Assembly (NCBI GenBank): GCA_009829735.1
Contig: CM020619.1
Location: forward strand, 15,505,816 to 15,569,815
DNA: 64,000 nt
Direction of reading: 5' to 3'
Origin: Pyropia yezoensis
Taxonomy: Eukaryota; Rhodophyta; Bangiophyceae; Bangiales; Bangiaceae
Positions 10,187 to 19,005 of this stretch are shown in pieces. Under the pieces are notes generated by a model. It was not told where the DNA came from and did no database searches. It saw nothing but the letters and a program-made list of their open reading frames with translations. Every line of letters begins with the position of its first letter. Position 1 is the first letter of the stretch. Made by a program: the position numbers and the translations under genes.

Positions 10187-11392
10187 AGAGATGTGCTGAG
10201 GGGGCGGTGCCAGACACGGGGAGGGGGAGGGGGGGGGGAACATGGTCCGAGCGTATCCAGTCTTTCTCTACGGTGGGGCCGCTCGGGGTGGTGGCGGCAG
10301 CTGCTGCTTGCCGTGGGAGGGACGCCAGCCGAGGAGCGGGTGTTTGGGCACAGCACGCGGCGGCGTGATACGGGCGCTAATGCGCCCCCGACAGCTGGTG
10401 ACGGACCGTGGCACGACCCACGGTGGGGATTGGCCGGGGGCGGCCGGCATTTTTGTCACCACGTCAGTGTCTCGACTGCACGTCCGTCCTCGCTGGGCGC
10501 ATGTTGACGCGCGGACCTTGCCCACACCCTATCCGAGAGCGCACGCCAGGGGTTCCAGCTGGTGGTGGTGGTGGTGGGCGGGATTTGCCGCGGCATGAGC
10601 GGTTCGTATCGAGTGGGGTGGAGCTCATGGTAAAAGGCGGAGGGGAAGACAAGCGACGGCGTGCCACTTGCGCAACGCTCCCGCTCCTGCCACCACGGGA
10701 CGGACAGCAACCAAGAATTCAATCAGCAAGAATAAAAATAATAAACGTCGGCGCGTCAAGTCGCCCGGGTCAAGAGCATGCCGCGGGCGTAGAAACACCC
10801 ATCAACGCACTGGGTTCACCAGTAGGCCGTCCACGTGAGGCTCAAAGAGAAACACCATGCGGGTGGGTTGTCTCGGCGGCCTGTAGGGGCAACAAAACAT
10901 GTTATACCAAAACCTCAACAAAAAGAGCGATAAAGAAGTTAGCAAACACGCGTGAAGAACGCAACAAGAAAAGAGCGGACAGGTGTCACCACCGAGACCT
11001 CAGCCATAGTCACACGGCACAGATACACACACTGCCCAGAAGGATACGACTCTCAATGTGTACGTACCCATGACCAGCCAGGGCATCAACAGCAGTGGCT
11101 ACAGCAGTGGAACGGCCAGTGCACACCACCCCTTGAAACTCAAACGTCACACCAGTACGCAGTGCCTCGAAAGCTGTTTCTGCTGATGGATTGGGTCCAA
11201 ACTGTCATTAAGCAAGCACGCGACTCAACAGCACAGCCCATGGCATGGACGGCACCCATACAATAGCAAAGCGCCAGTCAGTATCCCGTGCGAGCAGAAA
11301 AAAAAGGACCGACAAACGCTCGTCATAAACAGAGGTGCAGGTAAACGCCACAGAGCCATCCACTGATGTATCCATAGGTCACAGAGGAGCAG
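10187..11392. other. Convergent spacer with polyadenylation-like motifs
   Basis: This lies between the 3' ends of the fibrillin (+) and the unknown protein (-). It contains an AATAAAAATAATAAA cluster near 10732-10745, a plausible polyadenylation signal for the + gene. An AT-richer section runs from about 10700 to 11350. Open frames here are short and resemble nothing I know. Confidence 0.4.
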
Positions 11393-13939
11393 TCACCACC
11401 GCGAGGAAACAGAACGTACAATGATAACGCCCAGTTGCCCCGCGTTATCCTCGACCAGCGCACGCCGCGACGCAAGCAGACGCACAACCTTGACGGCGAG
11501 CAGTAGCCGTGGCGCAAACAGATTCTCCGCGCAAGAAAAGCGCCGAATGACGGTCGAGGCCCAGTTCTGCTCATCACCACCGTCAGCGCCTGGCGGACGG
11601 GGAAACACTGCGTCCACATCTCCCCGGGCTAGCCGCGCAGAGAGCGTCGCCGCGTCATGGGACAGTAGCGGGTCAGTCCCGTCCAAAGGCACAAAGTCCA
11701 GCCCGAGCACCACACCCGCCACGCGAAGCCGCCTGCCAGTCCCCCCCGGAAGCGCTGAGGGAAGAACGACACCCGCCGGCGGTGGCATGCGTATGCGCCA
11801 GTTCGCTCCTGGGCTCACAACGGACGCCTCCGCGCGAAGCGCGGCAAGCAGTGGCGGGCACACAATCGCCACCCGGTCGCCCGCGGCAAGCCCAGGCACC
11901 TCTGAGCCCACTTGCGACGCTGCTGCGGCGGCCGTGACGGCGGATGTGTTCGCCGCGGCCGCGGTGTCGGCCACGGGGGGTGGTTCGAGCAGTACTGCTA
12001 CCACCGTCTGCGCGGCCGCATCAATGCCTACGATGTGGAGGAGAAGGCTGGACGCAGCGATCGCCCGGGCTTCCGCTGCCGTCACCTCAACAGCGCTCAG
12101 CAGATTAGCAGCAGCGTGGCGCAGCATCTGAGCCGAGGTGTGAGCCCGGCGCTGCAGCAGCTGCAACCGCGGGCTCAAGCCCGCGAACGGGGAGCGGCAA
12201 CTCTCGGCCCCGCTGCGCGCAGGGGATGCCATACGGCCTCCCAACAGGCTGCCACCCACGTCGGGCTGAGTGCGTCCAGCCGACAGGGGCGTCAACGACG
12301 TGCAGTGACTGACAGACAATGCAGACAGTCCCGGTTGCGAGGCTGGCCCATGGGGAGAGGCTGGCCCAGGCAATAAGGTCGGCGAAGCAGTCCTCACTAC
12401 CAACGGCACCCGTGGGCCCGACGCAACGGGTAGGCTGCGGAGAACCCCAAAGTGGCGTTGAGAGGGCGATGCCATCGCCCGTGGTGACTCTTCAACCATC
12501 GCCTGGGACTTCGCGCCAGCGGCATCTCCTGCCCCGCCGCCCGGTCGCGACGGTGGAACCGACACGATACTTTGCGGGCTGCTCGCGACGGCCACCACCG
12601 TGTCAGACGCAGTTCCAAACAGCTGGCGCGCAATAGACGGTGACGAGCCACCCGGGGAAACCGACCCAGCGCTCACCCCCAACGGTCGTGGCCGAGGCGG
12701 ACCAGAGGCAACGCGCGCGGGTGTCCACTCGCGGGGAGTTCCAAGCAATGCTGCTCCCGGTGGCGGATTAGTCGCTGGCCGTATCACCAGCGGCCGAATG
12801 GGAGGTCGGTTAGACGATGGCGCCGCAGCGGGGTGTGGCGAGCCCCCGTGCACCCGGAACGGGGTCACCACAGAGGGATTAGTGTTCGCTCCTGCCGACG
12901 TCGTAGCCCCCGCTGCTGCCGCCGCAGCCACCCCACTCGCCGCCACAGTGCCCATCCCCACTCGCGCTGCCGGATGCACACGGGGTCTAGGGGGTCCCAC
13001 GGACCGCACCGGCGTCGACGGCGTGTTCCACGAGCGATTAGGCCCACGCTGCCACGGGCTGCCACCGATGCCGTCCGTGCCCCTGCCACCGGCGGATCCG
13101 TCACCACCGCGTCTGCCCCAGCGGCTCGGGGAAGAGAGCACATCCGCTTGTCGCCCCGGTAAAGAGCCCAACGTTCGTGGCGGCCGCGGCGGTGGCGTTG
13201 ACGGCGTCACGGTCGTCGGTACCACTCGAAAGATGTGCGCCGCCATTCCCGGGGACGACGACGTTGCGACCGGCGGAGTCGCCACCACCCCAGGAGGGAG
13301 CACGCGAAACACCGCCTGCGGGCGGCCCGCCACAGGCGGCGACACCGCTAGTGACGACGGGGGTACAAGGGACGCCCGCCTCGCGCGCTTGGGCGGCGAC
13401 ACGACAGCCGCTCCGCCTGCGTCGTGGACCCGTCGCACGCCACGTGCCGACACGGGCGGGGGAGGCCATCTGGGGTCAAGCGACGGCGGCCCGCCGCTAC
13501 CGCTGCTGCCGCCGCCACAACCACAACCGCCGAGGACGCCCCCACAGCCGGCGCAGCGGCGAAAGCGCGCGTCGGCGGGGGCGCCTGCGCCGGGATACAA
13601 GCCCGGGACCATGACCGCCGTGGGCGCCGCGCCCATGCCGGGCCGCGGTGGGCGGTCGGCAACGGGGCGACGGAGCGTGGGATACTTGCCGGCTTGGCCC
13701 GCCGTGGCGCGGTACTCCGCCCAGACAGACCGGGACGGGGTGTGCGCGGGCAGGTCTGGTGGGCGGCAGTGGTGGTGGAGGGAGGCAGCTGGGCCGTGGC
13801 TGGTTGGTGGCAGCTCCTTTTGAACTGTGGCGCCCTCGGTGCTGAAACTTGCGCCAACCACCAGTCGGTTGCATGGACCAGGTGAGGAGAGGAGAATGCA
13901 TCCGAGGCGGCTCCCCCCTGTGTACTTGACCGCCGCCAT
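11393..13939 (-). CDS. Hypothetical Pro/Ser-rich protein, 848 aa
   Basis: The family is not recognised. The ATG at 13939 (MAAVKYTGGSRLGC) opens 848 codons. Residues ~120-620 are disordered Pro/Ser/Gly/Val-rich with one Cys cluster (CAGCGGVLGGCGC), possibly metal-binding. The last ~220 residues look folded: a helical stretch (QMLRHAAANLLSAVEVTAAEARAIAA), then alternating hydrophobic strands (LLLHIVGIDAA, QTVVAVLLEPP), then GLAAGDRVAIVCPPLLAAL and GRRLRVAGVVLGLDFVPL. 'GD.V.IV.PP' patterns occur in OB-fold-like beta barrels, but that is only a guess. The + strand frame at 12600-13823 overlaps it. I prefer this strand because it is longer, has an ATG start and contains this folded-looking end. 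Confidence 0.6.
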   Translation of the reverse strand: MAAVKYTGGSRLGCILLSSPGPCNRLVVGASFSTEGATVQKELPPTSHGPAASLHHHCRPPDLPAHTPSRSVWAEYRATAGQAGKYPTLRRPVADRPPRPGMGAAPTAVMVPGLYPGAGAPADARFRRCAGCGGVLGGCGCGGGSSGSGGPPSLDPRWPPPPVSARGVRRVHDAGGAAVVSPPKRARRASLVPPSSLAVSPPVAGRPQAVFRVLPPGVVATPPVATSSSPGMAAHIFRVVPTTVTPSTPPPRPPRTLGSLPGRQADVLSSPSRWGRRGGDGSAGGRGTDGIGGSPWQRGPNRSWNTPSTPVRSVGPPRPRVHPAARVGMGTVAASGVAAAAAAGATTSAGANTNPSVVTPFRVHGGSPHPAAAPSSNRPPIRPLVIRPATNPPPGAALLGTPREWTPARVASGPPRPRPLGVSAGSVSPGGSSPSIARQLFGTASDTVVAVASSPQSIVSVPPSRPGGGAGDAAGAKSQAMVEESPRAMASPSQRHFGVLRSLPVASGPRVPLVVRTASPTLLPGPASPHGPASQPGLSALSVSHCTSLTPLSAGRTQPDVGGSLLGGRMASPARSGAESCRSPFAGLSPRLQLLQRRAHTSAQMLRHAAANLLSAVEVTAAEARAIAASSLLLHIVGIDAAAQTVVAVLLEPPPVADTAAAANTSAVTAAAAASQVGSEVPGLAAGDRVAIVCPPLLAALRAEASVVSPGANWRIRMPPPAGVVLPSALPGGTGRRLRVAGVVLGLDFVPLDGTDPLLSHDAATLSARLARGDVDAVFPRPPGADGGDEQNWASTVIRRFSCAENLFAPRLLLAVKVVRLLASRRALVEDNAGQLGVIIVRSVSSRW

Positions 13940-14356
13940 GTTTGACAAAATTGAATCGGAAAATTGCCAGTCTCACGTAATGGCTCGAAAGTACAGAGGA
14001 ATGAGAGGATGACACGGCCATCGTCGCGGCCGCCCTTCGCTCCACCGTCGGCTACGTGCTGCTTCGTCGTCACGACACCCCAGCTGCAGCTCCTGGACGT
14101 ATCCCTCCCGGACGTCACCTCTCTCTCCCCATCGCTTTCCGCACGACCACCCCTTACTTACGACCACCCCCTTCGCCTTCCCCTTTCCGACGTCTCTGTT
14201 GACCCATTGTGCTCACTATCCTGACGTGCACGGCGCTGTCTCTGCCGCTCGACACTCGCTTGTTCTCGGTTCACCGCTGTTCTCCAGACGCCACCACTGC
14301 CTTTTCTCCCCCATCCCGACCTTCCTTTGCCCGAATCACACTCTCTCTATCTCGCG
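13940..14356. promoter_or_regulatory. Divergent promoter interval
   Basis: 417 bp separate the starts of the unknown protein (-) and the NUFIP1-like gene (+), so both promoters should lie here. The half nearer the + gene is strongly pyrimidine-rich (CTCTCTATCTCG type runs close to the start), a common feature near transcription starts in GC-rich eukaryotes. No TATA box that I would trust. Confidence 0.4.
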
Positions 14357-15847
14357 ATGCCCCCTGGCCCAGCGCCCCCTGCTCCTTACCTTCCCCCTCC
14401 CCCTGTGGCACCCCGGGCAGGCGCCCCGGCGCGGCCTTATGCTACCGCCGGGCCGGCCAGTGGAGACGGCCGAGACAATGGCGGTCGAGGACGCGGGCGC
14501 GGGCGGGGACGGGGGCGGGGGCGTGGCCGGGGGGTGTCTCATGGAACGGGCGGAGGGGGCGGGGACAGACCCGACGGGGCTAGGCCAGACTATGGTGGGC
14601 GTGGCCGCGGGCGCGGCGGGCGCGGTGGGCGCGGTGGGCGCGGCGGGCGTGGCCGCGGCCGCAGCCGCGGTCGCGGCCGCGACCGCGGTGATGGCGACCC
14701 GGCAGGCGACGGCGGCGGTGGCGGTGGCAGCGGTGGCTTTGGAAATGGCGGCTGGGCGCTCCCAGGGGACAGCCCCGAAGAGATTGCCGAGTGGATTGCC
14801 GCTCGCCGCCGCCGGTGGCCATCCCGGGCGGTGGTGGCGGCACGCACTGGAAAGGCGGAATTTGGGGAGGCAGCTGCTGATGGAGGGGCGGATGCGGAAC
14901 CTGTGGCAGACGCCCCGGGTAAGATATCACCACCGACGTGTGGTGCAGACGGGCAGGCCGCTGTGGTGGTGCTTGGCACAGACCGCCCACCCTCCGCCGA
15001 GCCTGGCGGGGGCGACCTCGATGGTGACGGTGGGGGCGACAGCAGGGGCGGCGGAGGGGGCGAGGGTGGGTTGGTCGCGCTTGGTCTCATCTGTGCAGAC
15101 TATGGCAGCAGCGGCAGCGACGACGAAGACAGCGACGCCGAGATGGGGGGCAGCCGGCCAGGTGGGGGGGGAGACAGTCCGTCTGTAGGAGAGGGGGCGA
15201 AGCGGCCTCCGACACAGATGACCACAGCAAGCGGGGTCGCGGTGGCTCCGCTGGCCAAGCGGCCGCGCCCGATGGAGAAGCGTATCGACGACGACGGTGG
15301 GGGCGGCGGCGGCGACGGTCATGGCAACCCGGGAAAGGACTGCGACATGGTGGTGGACGCCGGTGTTGGCAAAGCGGTGGCGACGGTTGCTATGTCCGTC
15401 GGTGTCCCTGGGGCGGGGGGGGTGCGCCCCCTGTCACCAGAAGGGCGGGGTGGCGGTGAGGCAGCTAGCAGCGAGGCCGCTGGCGGCGAGGCCGCTGGCG
15501 GCGAGGCCGCTGGCGGCGAGGCCGCTGGTGACGAGGCCGCTGGCGACGAGGCCGCTGGCGGCGAGGCCGTTGGCAGCGAAGCCGCTGACGGCGAGGCCTC
15601 CGCCGAGGCGCCTGGCGCACCGGCTACTGGTGGCGCGGCCGCCGCCGCGGTGCGCGGCACGTCGGCCGCGGCGCGAGGGGCGTCAGCCGCAGTGCTGGAC
15701 GACGCTGCTGCCCCGCGGCAGCCGCCTGCCGTCGACGAGCGGTTGCCGGCGGTCGACGAGCAGCTGCCATCGGTGGATGAGCGGCGGCTGCTGGCGGCGC
15801 TGGCCTTCCTCGCCACCCTCCACGCGAAAGCCGAGCGTCACGGGTAG
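14357..15847 (+). CDS. NUFIP1-like snoRNP-assembly protein
   Basis: NUFIP1/Rsa1 proteins are nuclear scaffold factors that help assemble box C/D snoRNPs with the R2TP/HSP90 system. The diagnostic NUFIP1 helix is at residues ~138-165: GDSPEEIAEWIAARRRRWPS, matching the family pattern 'ETPEEI..WI.ERR..(Y/W)P'. A second family-like patch is LGLICADYGSSGSDDEDSD near residues 240-260 ('YGSS.(D/E)E'). Residues ~40-110 form an RG/RGG-rich RNA-binding stretch, and the C-terminal part carries a pentapeptide repeat (EAAGG/EAAGD). The start is the ATG at 14357 (MPPGPAPPAP), giving 496 aa in one exon. No C2H2 finger is seen, so it is shorter than animal NUFIP1 and closer to minimal Rsa1-type proteins. 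Assignment rests mainly on the one helix. Confidence 0.75.
   Translation: MPPGPAPPAPYLPPPPVAPRAGAPARPYATAGPASGDGRDNGGRGRGRGRGRGRGRGRGVSHGTGGGGGDRPDGARPDYGGRGRGRGGRGGRGGRGGRGRGRSRGRGRDRGDGDPAGDGGGGGGSGGFGNGGWALPGDSPEEIAEWIAARRRRWPSRAVVAARTGKAEFGEAAADGGADAEPVADAPGKISPPTCGADGQAAVVVLGTDRPPSAEPGGGDLDGDGGGDSRGGGGGEGGLVALGLICADYGSSGSDDEDSDAEMGGSRPGGGGDSPSVGEGAKRPPTQMTTASGVAVAPLAKRPRPMEKRIDDDGGGGGGDGHGNPGKDCDMVVDAGVGKAVATVAMSVGVPGAGGVRPLSPEGRGGGEAASSEAAGGEAAGGEAAGGEAAGDEAAGDEAAGGEAVGSEAADGEASAEAPGAPATGGAAAAAVRGTSAAARGASAAVLDDAAAPRQPPAVDERLPAVDEQLPSVDERRLLAALAFLATLHAKAERHG
15458..15597 (+). repeat. 15-bp in-frame repeat in NUFIP1-like gene
   Basis: About nine copies of GAGGCCGCTGGCGGC and close variants, coding for EAAGG, EAAGD, EAVGS and EAADG pentapeptides. 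The unit is a multiple of 3, so gain or loss of copies keeps the frame. Copies are so similar that recent expansion is likely. Confidence 0.88.
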
Positions 15848-15951
15848 ATCCGCCGCGCTGGGGAGAAGGAGGAGCGTTTCTAGGGGGGGGGGGGTTGGGA
15901 GTGTGGTGGGGATGACGGAGGCGCTTCACCTTAAAGCTGCGCTCCTTGGTG

Positions 15952-16000
15952 CCACGCACATACGAGATTCCCAATTCAGCCGGCCAATAGAATCTGACCT
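15952..16000 (-). repeat. Short interspersed repeat, copy A
   Basis: Read on the - strand it begins AGGTCAGATTCTATTGGCCGG and ends CTCGTATGTGCGTGG. The same two blocks, in the same order and spacing class, occur on the + strand at 21876-21935 (about 19 of 21 and 13 of 15 matches). Not assigned to a family. Confidence 0.5.
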
Positions 16001-16204
16001 ATCTGTTAACGTGGGGACCTCATGCCGAGCTCTCGACCTATCCTGGCCGCACCTGTTAACGGATGGCCCGGAGCACAGCAAGGTCGTCGGGCATCAGCCT
16101 ATAGAATCCTTGGGATAACACTTTCACCTCATGACCTTGACAGCCGTGAAAAAAGACATAAAATATGATATAGTATCGACTTTTGGAACACATGTTGGCC
16201 TCGG

Positions 16205-16278
16205 GTAGGTTTCGAACAGTCGCCTCCCGTCACGATTGCCACCTGGGCTGCGCGGCTCGGGTACCATGCACACACGAG
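16205..16278 (-). repeat. Short interspersed repeat, copy C, with B-box-like motif
   Basis: On the - strand it starts CTCGTGTGTGCATGGTA (identical to the block at 21921) and continues CCCGAGCCG, resembling the copy at 21936-21950. About 55 bp further on it has GTTCGAAACC, which matches the Pol III B-box core. A tRNA-derived SINE is possible, but no convincing A box is visible at the right distance. Confidence 0.35.
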
Positions 16279-17594
16279 TTTTTTTTTTATTGGGGATGCT
16301 TTTGATTATTGATTTGCGCTTTGCGGGCTACATGAAAATTTTTAAAGTTCTCGAATGTTCTTGCTCGCCCAGGAAGGAGGCAGTGGAGCGAACGGCGTCC
16401 TCTCGCATGACTGCGGTCGTCGGGCTTCCGGAAGCTGCACTATTGATGACACTATTGATTGCGATGTATTATGGTGGAGAGGGACCGCCGGGGGGGGTAA
16501 GGAGATGGCACTACCTTGAACTGAATGGGATTTGAGGGTGGATGCGTGGCGAGGCGTCCTTGCGCAGGTCTCTCATGTGAGCGGGGAAGAACGGCGCGAG
16601 AGAAGAGATCGTGCGGGGAGGTGGAAAGGTCTCTTGCAATATAGATGTGGGCGAGTCATTGAGGGGAGCGGGGGCGCAGGGTGCGGCGGAGAGGGTCGCG
16701 GCTGTCCAGCAACCTGCCCCCCCTACTGGACGCAATGAAGCCTAACGGAAGGAAGGGCAGAGGGCTGCCGAAAGCTTCGACGGCGCTCCCTCCGCCCCTT
16801 CAACCGCCCGTCCGCGACCGAGGTCAATTGCCACCCCCGCTGCCGAGGGGCCTGCGCCGCAGGGTGCGACGGGGCCGGGGCGTGAGCGCCGGTGTCCGCC
16901 ACCGGCAGGAGGTGGGGGCCTCGACGCGGCCGGCGGGGCGACAGCGGCGCTCGCGGACGCACTAACATGTTGTAGAGGGTGGCGGCGGCCCCATGGGCGG
17001 TGAGTCGCCCTCGTCCGCGGCAGTGACTCCTCCCCGTCAGCGGCGGTGACTGCGGGTGGGAGCCTGTCGGCCGGCGCTGCTGCCAGTGCCCCTGCCGCCA
17101 CGCGCGCCGCCGCCAGTGTGGGCGGCGCGGACGAGGTGGAGGCTTGCATCGACGCGGGGGCTGCGGCAGTGGTGTTCGCCGCCGCCGCGGTGGGGACAGG
17201 CGGCGGTCGCGACGACGGTAGCGGCGGCGTCGTGGGCGGCTGTTCCGGCGATGACGGCCGTCGGCAGCGGTGGCCATGCTGGGGGGGGGGGGGGGGGCTC
17301 TCGGGATGACGCGGGGTGCGAATGGTGATAGCTGTGAATGTGGTGGGGGTGCCTGGACACCTGACGGGACGAGGTACGGGGGCAGCCCCAGGGACGGAAG
17401 GGTGAAGTGAGGGGCGCGGCGACCACCAGAAACCTGCCCCCGGGCGAAAGAATATTTCAAAATCGAGGCGATGATGATCTTTCAAACTATTCTTCCCATG
17501 CACGGTGAAATATGTGAATGCAGTATTCCGGGGAATCTATTGGCTGAAGGCGAAATGCCCTCATGCGCTGTGAGCCGGTACATACTACATGCGG

Positions 17595-17655
17595 CTAGTG
17601 TCTAGTCTACCTCAAAAAAGGCTCAAATGAGCCGGTGCTGAGGCTCAAATGAGCC
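17595..17655 (+). repeat. Left terminal and subterminal repeats of piggyBac element
   Basis: The terminal repeat at 17595-17611 is followed by two copies of GGCTCAAATGAGCC. Arms GGCTCA and TGAGCC pair around AA. The second copy contains the ATG that starts the element's + strand ORF. Confidence 0.85.
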
Positions 17656-18932
17656 TTTTGGAAATCGTCGATTCTGACCCCTGGAGGCACTGTTCGAGCG
17701 GACTCGGCTTGACCTCACCGACGGCACATCCCGCGGTGGCGGCCTCCACCGCCAACGCGGCCGCCGCCGCTGACATGCACGCGGCGGCCGCTGACGCGCT
17801 GTCGACAGCAGCAGACGCGCGGTCGGCGGCGGCCGACGCGGCCTCGTCGGCCGCGGCGGATCGCGCGCGGGGGGCAGACGCGGCGGCGACGGCGGCGACC
17901 GTCGCCGCCGAGGCCGCCGCCGTTGTAGCTACTGTCGCGGCCGCCGCGGGCGGCCGCGCCGACACGGCGGCGGCGGCGGCGGCGCGGCGCGCCGACGCGG
18001 CCACCGCCGCGGCGGTCGCCGCGGCCGCCGCCCATGACGCCGTGGCCGCCGCGGCAGCGACGTATGTGCATGCGCAGCGGGGGGCGGCGGTCGCCGCGGG
18101 CGTCCGCGCCGACCTCGCGGCGGCCGCGAAACGCGAGGCGGCCGTCGTGGCGGGCCTCCGCGCCTGTCTGGACGCCGCGGCCGCGGCCGTGGCGGCCGCC
18201 ACGGAGCGGAAAGCGGCGGCCGTTACGGGCCACCGCACAGTGGTGGACGCCGCCCACGCGGCGGTAGCGGCCGCGGCGAACGACGCAGCGGCGATGGCCG
18301 CCGTCACAAAGAAGGCCGCTGCCGACGGCCGACGGAGGGTCAAGGCGGCGGTCGCGGCCGCCGCGGCGACAGCGGAGGACCGGGACCGGGTGCGGGCGGA
18401 CGCGGACGCCGACTTGGACCGCATGCGGGAGGAGACGACGGCGGCGGTCGCCAACCGGGACCTCTTACTGGCACAGGGCACGGCGTCCGCTGAGGAGCGG
18501 GACCGCCAGCGGGGGGAGGCTACGGCAGCAGCCGCAGAGCGTGACCGCGTGCGCCAGGAGGCCGCGGCGGCTACCGCCGACGCGGCGGCGGAGCTGTTGC
18601 GAGTACGCGCGGCCGCGGCGGCCGACCTAGACGCCGCGTTGCCACCGGTACAAGGACTAGAGACTCCGGCGGCCGTTGCTGCGGCGGCGGTGGAACACCC
18701 CGCCGACGCCATCGCTGCCGGGGAAGGCGCCGCGCGGTGCGTCAGCGACGGCGGCACGGCGGCGGATCAGCAACGGCGGCAGGGCGGCGCGGACCTGCAG
18801 CAGCGACGGCGACAAGGCAGCGCGCAGCAGCGGCCGTTCACGTCGGCCGTCGCCGCCGACGACAAGGACGAGGTGGCGACGCCGACGCGAGCGGTGTTGC
18901 ACCTTGTTTCTGACCGTGGCATGTACAAATAA
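17649..18932 (+). CDS. Ala-rich coiled-coil protein carried by the piggyBac element
   Basis: 427 aa, function unknown. From about residue 30 to 340 the sequence is almost only Ala, Asp, Arg, Val, Thr and Lys in heptad-like arrangement (ADALSTAADARSAAADAASS, then DRDRVRADADADLDRMREE and AEERDRQRGEATAAAAERDR), predicting a long alpha-helical coiled coil. The tail is Gln/Arg-rich and ends HLVSDRGMYK. The only early ATG (17649) sits inside the second subterminal GGCTCAAATGAGCC repeat, so the first residues (MSLLEIVDSD) are coded by the transposon end. No second Met occurs until about residue 43. It lies inside the terminal repeats, convergent to the transposase. It could be an accessory factor or a captured host gene. 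GC-rich sequence gives long Ala frames by chance, which lowers confidence. Confidence 0.6.
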   Translation: MSLLEIVDSDPWRHCSSGLGLTSPTAHPAVAASTANAAAAADMHAAAADALSTAADARSAAADAASSAAADRARGADAAATAATVAAEAAAVVATVAAAAGGRADTAAAAAARRADAATAAAVAAAAAHDAVAAAAATYVHAQRGAAVAAGVRADLAAAAKREAAVVAGLRACLDAAAAAVAAATERKAAAVTGHRTVVDAAHAAVAAAANDAAAMAAVTKKAAADGRRRVKAAVAAAAATAEDRDRVRADADADLDRMREETTAAVANRDLLLAQGTASAEERDRQRGEATAAAAERDRVRQEAAAATADAAAELLRVRAAAAADLDAALPPVQGLETPAAVAAAAVEHPADAIAAGEGAARCVSDGGTAADQQRRQGGADLQQRRRQGSAQQRPFTSAVAADDKDEVATPTRAVLHLVSDRGMYK

Positions 18933-19005
18933 CAAGTCGCCATGAGGCACAAATGTTAAAATTCCGAGCCAAAGTACGAGCAAGTAGGATTCCATGGCGT
19001 GCGTT

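Larger units (their letters stand above)
15848..17594. other. Spacer left of the piggyBac element, with repeat copies
   Basis: No recognised gene. It has an unusual AT-rich island (about 16140-16490, with a T9-10 run near 16280) in otherwise GC-rich DNA, two copies of a short interspersed repeat (see 15952 and 16205), and Ala/Pro-rich open frames at 16720-17500 on both strands without family features. A G run lies at 17281-17297. Confidence 0.5.

Noticed and set aside
12600-13823. 407-codon + strand open frame
   Set aside because: It is antisense to the 848-aa frame, shorter, and has only low-complexity Thr/Gly/Pro sequence. GC-rich DNA keeps antisense frames open.
14580-14700. CpG-rich alternating GGGCGCGG tract as a regulatory island
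   Set aside because: It lies inside the NUFIP1-like coding region and simply encodes the RG/RGG repeat.
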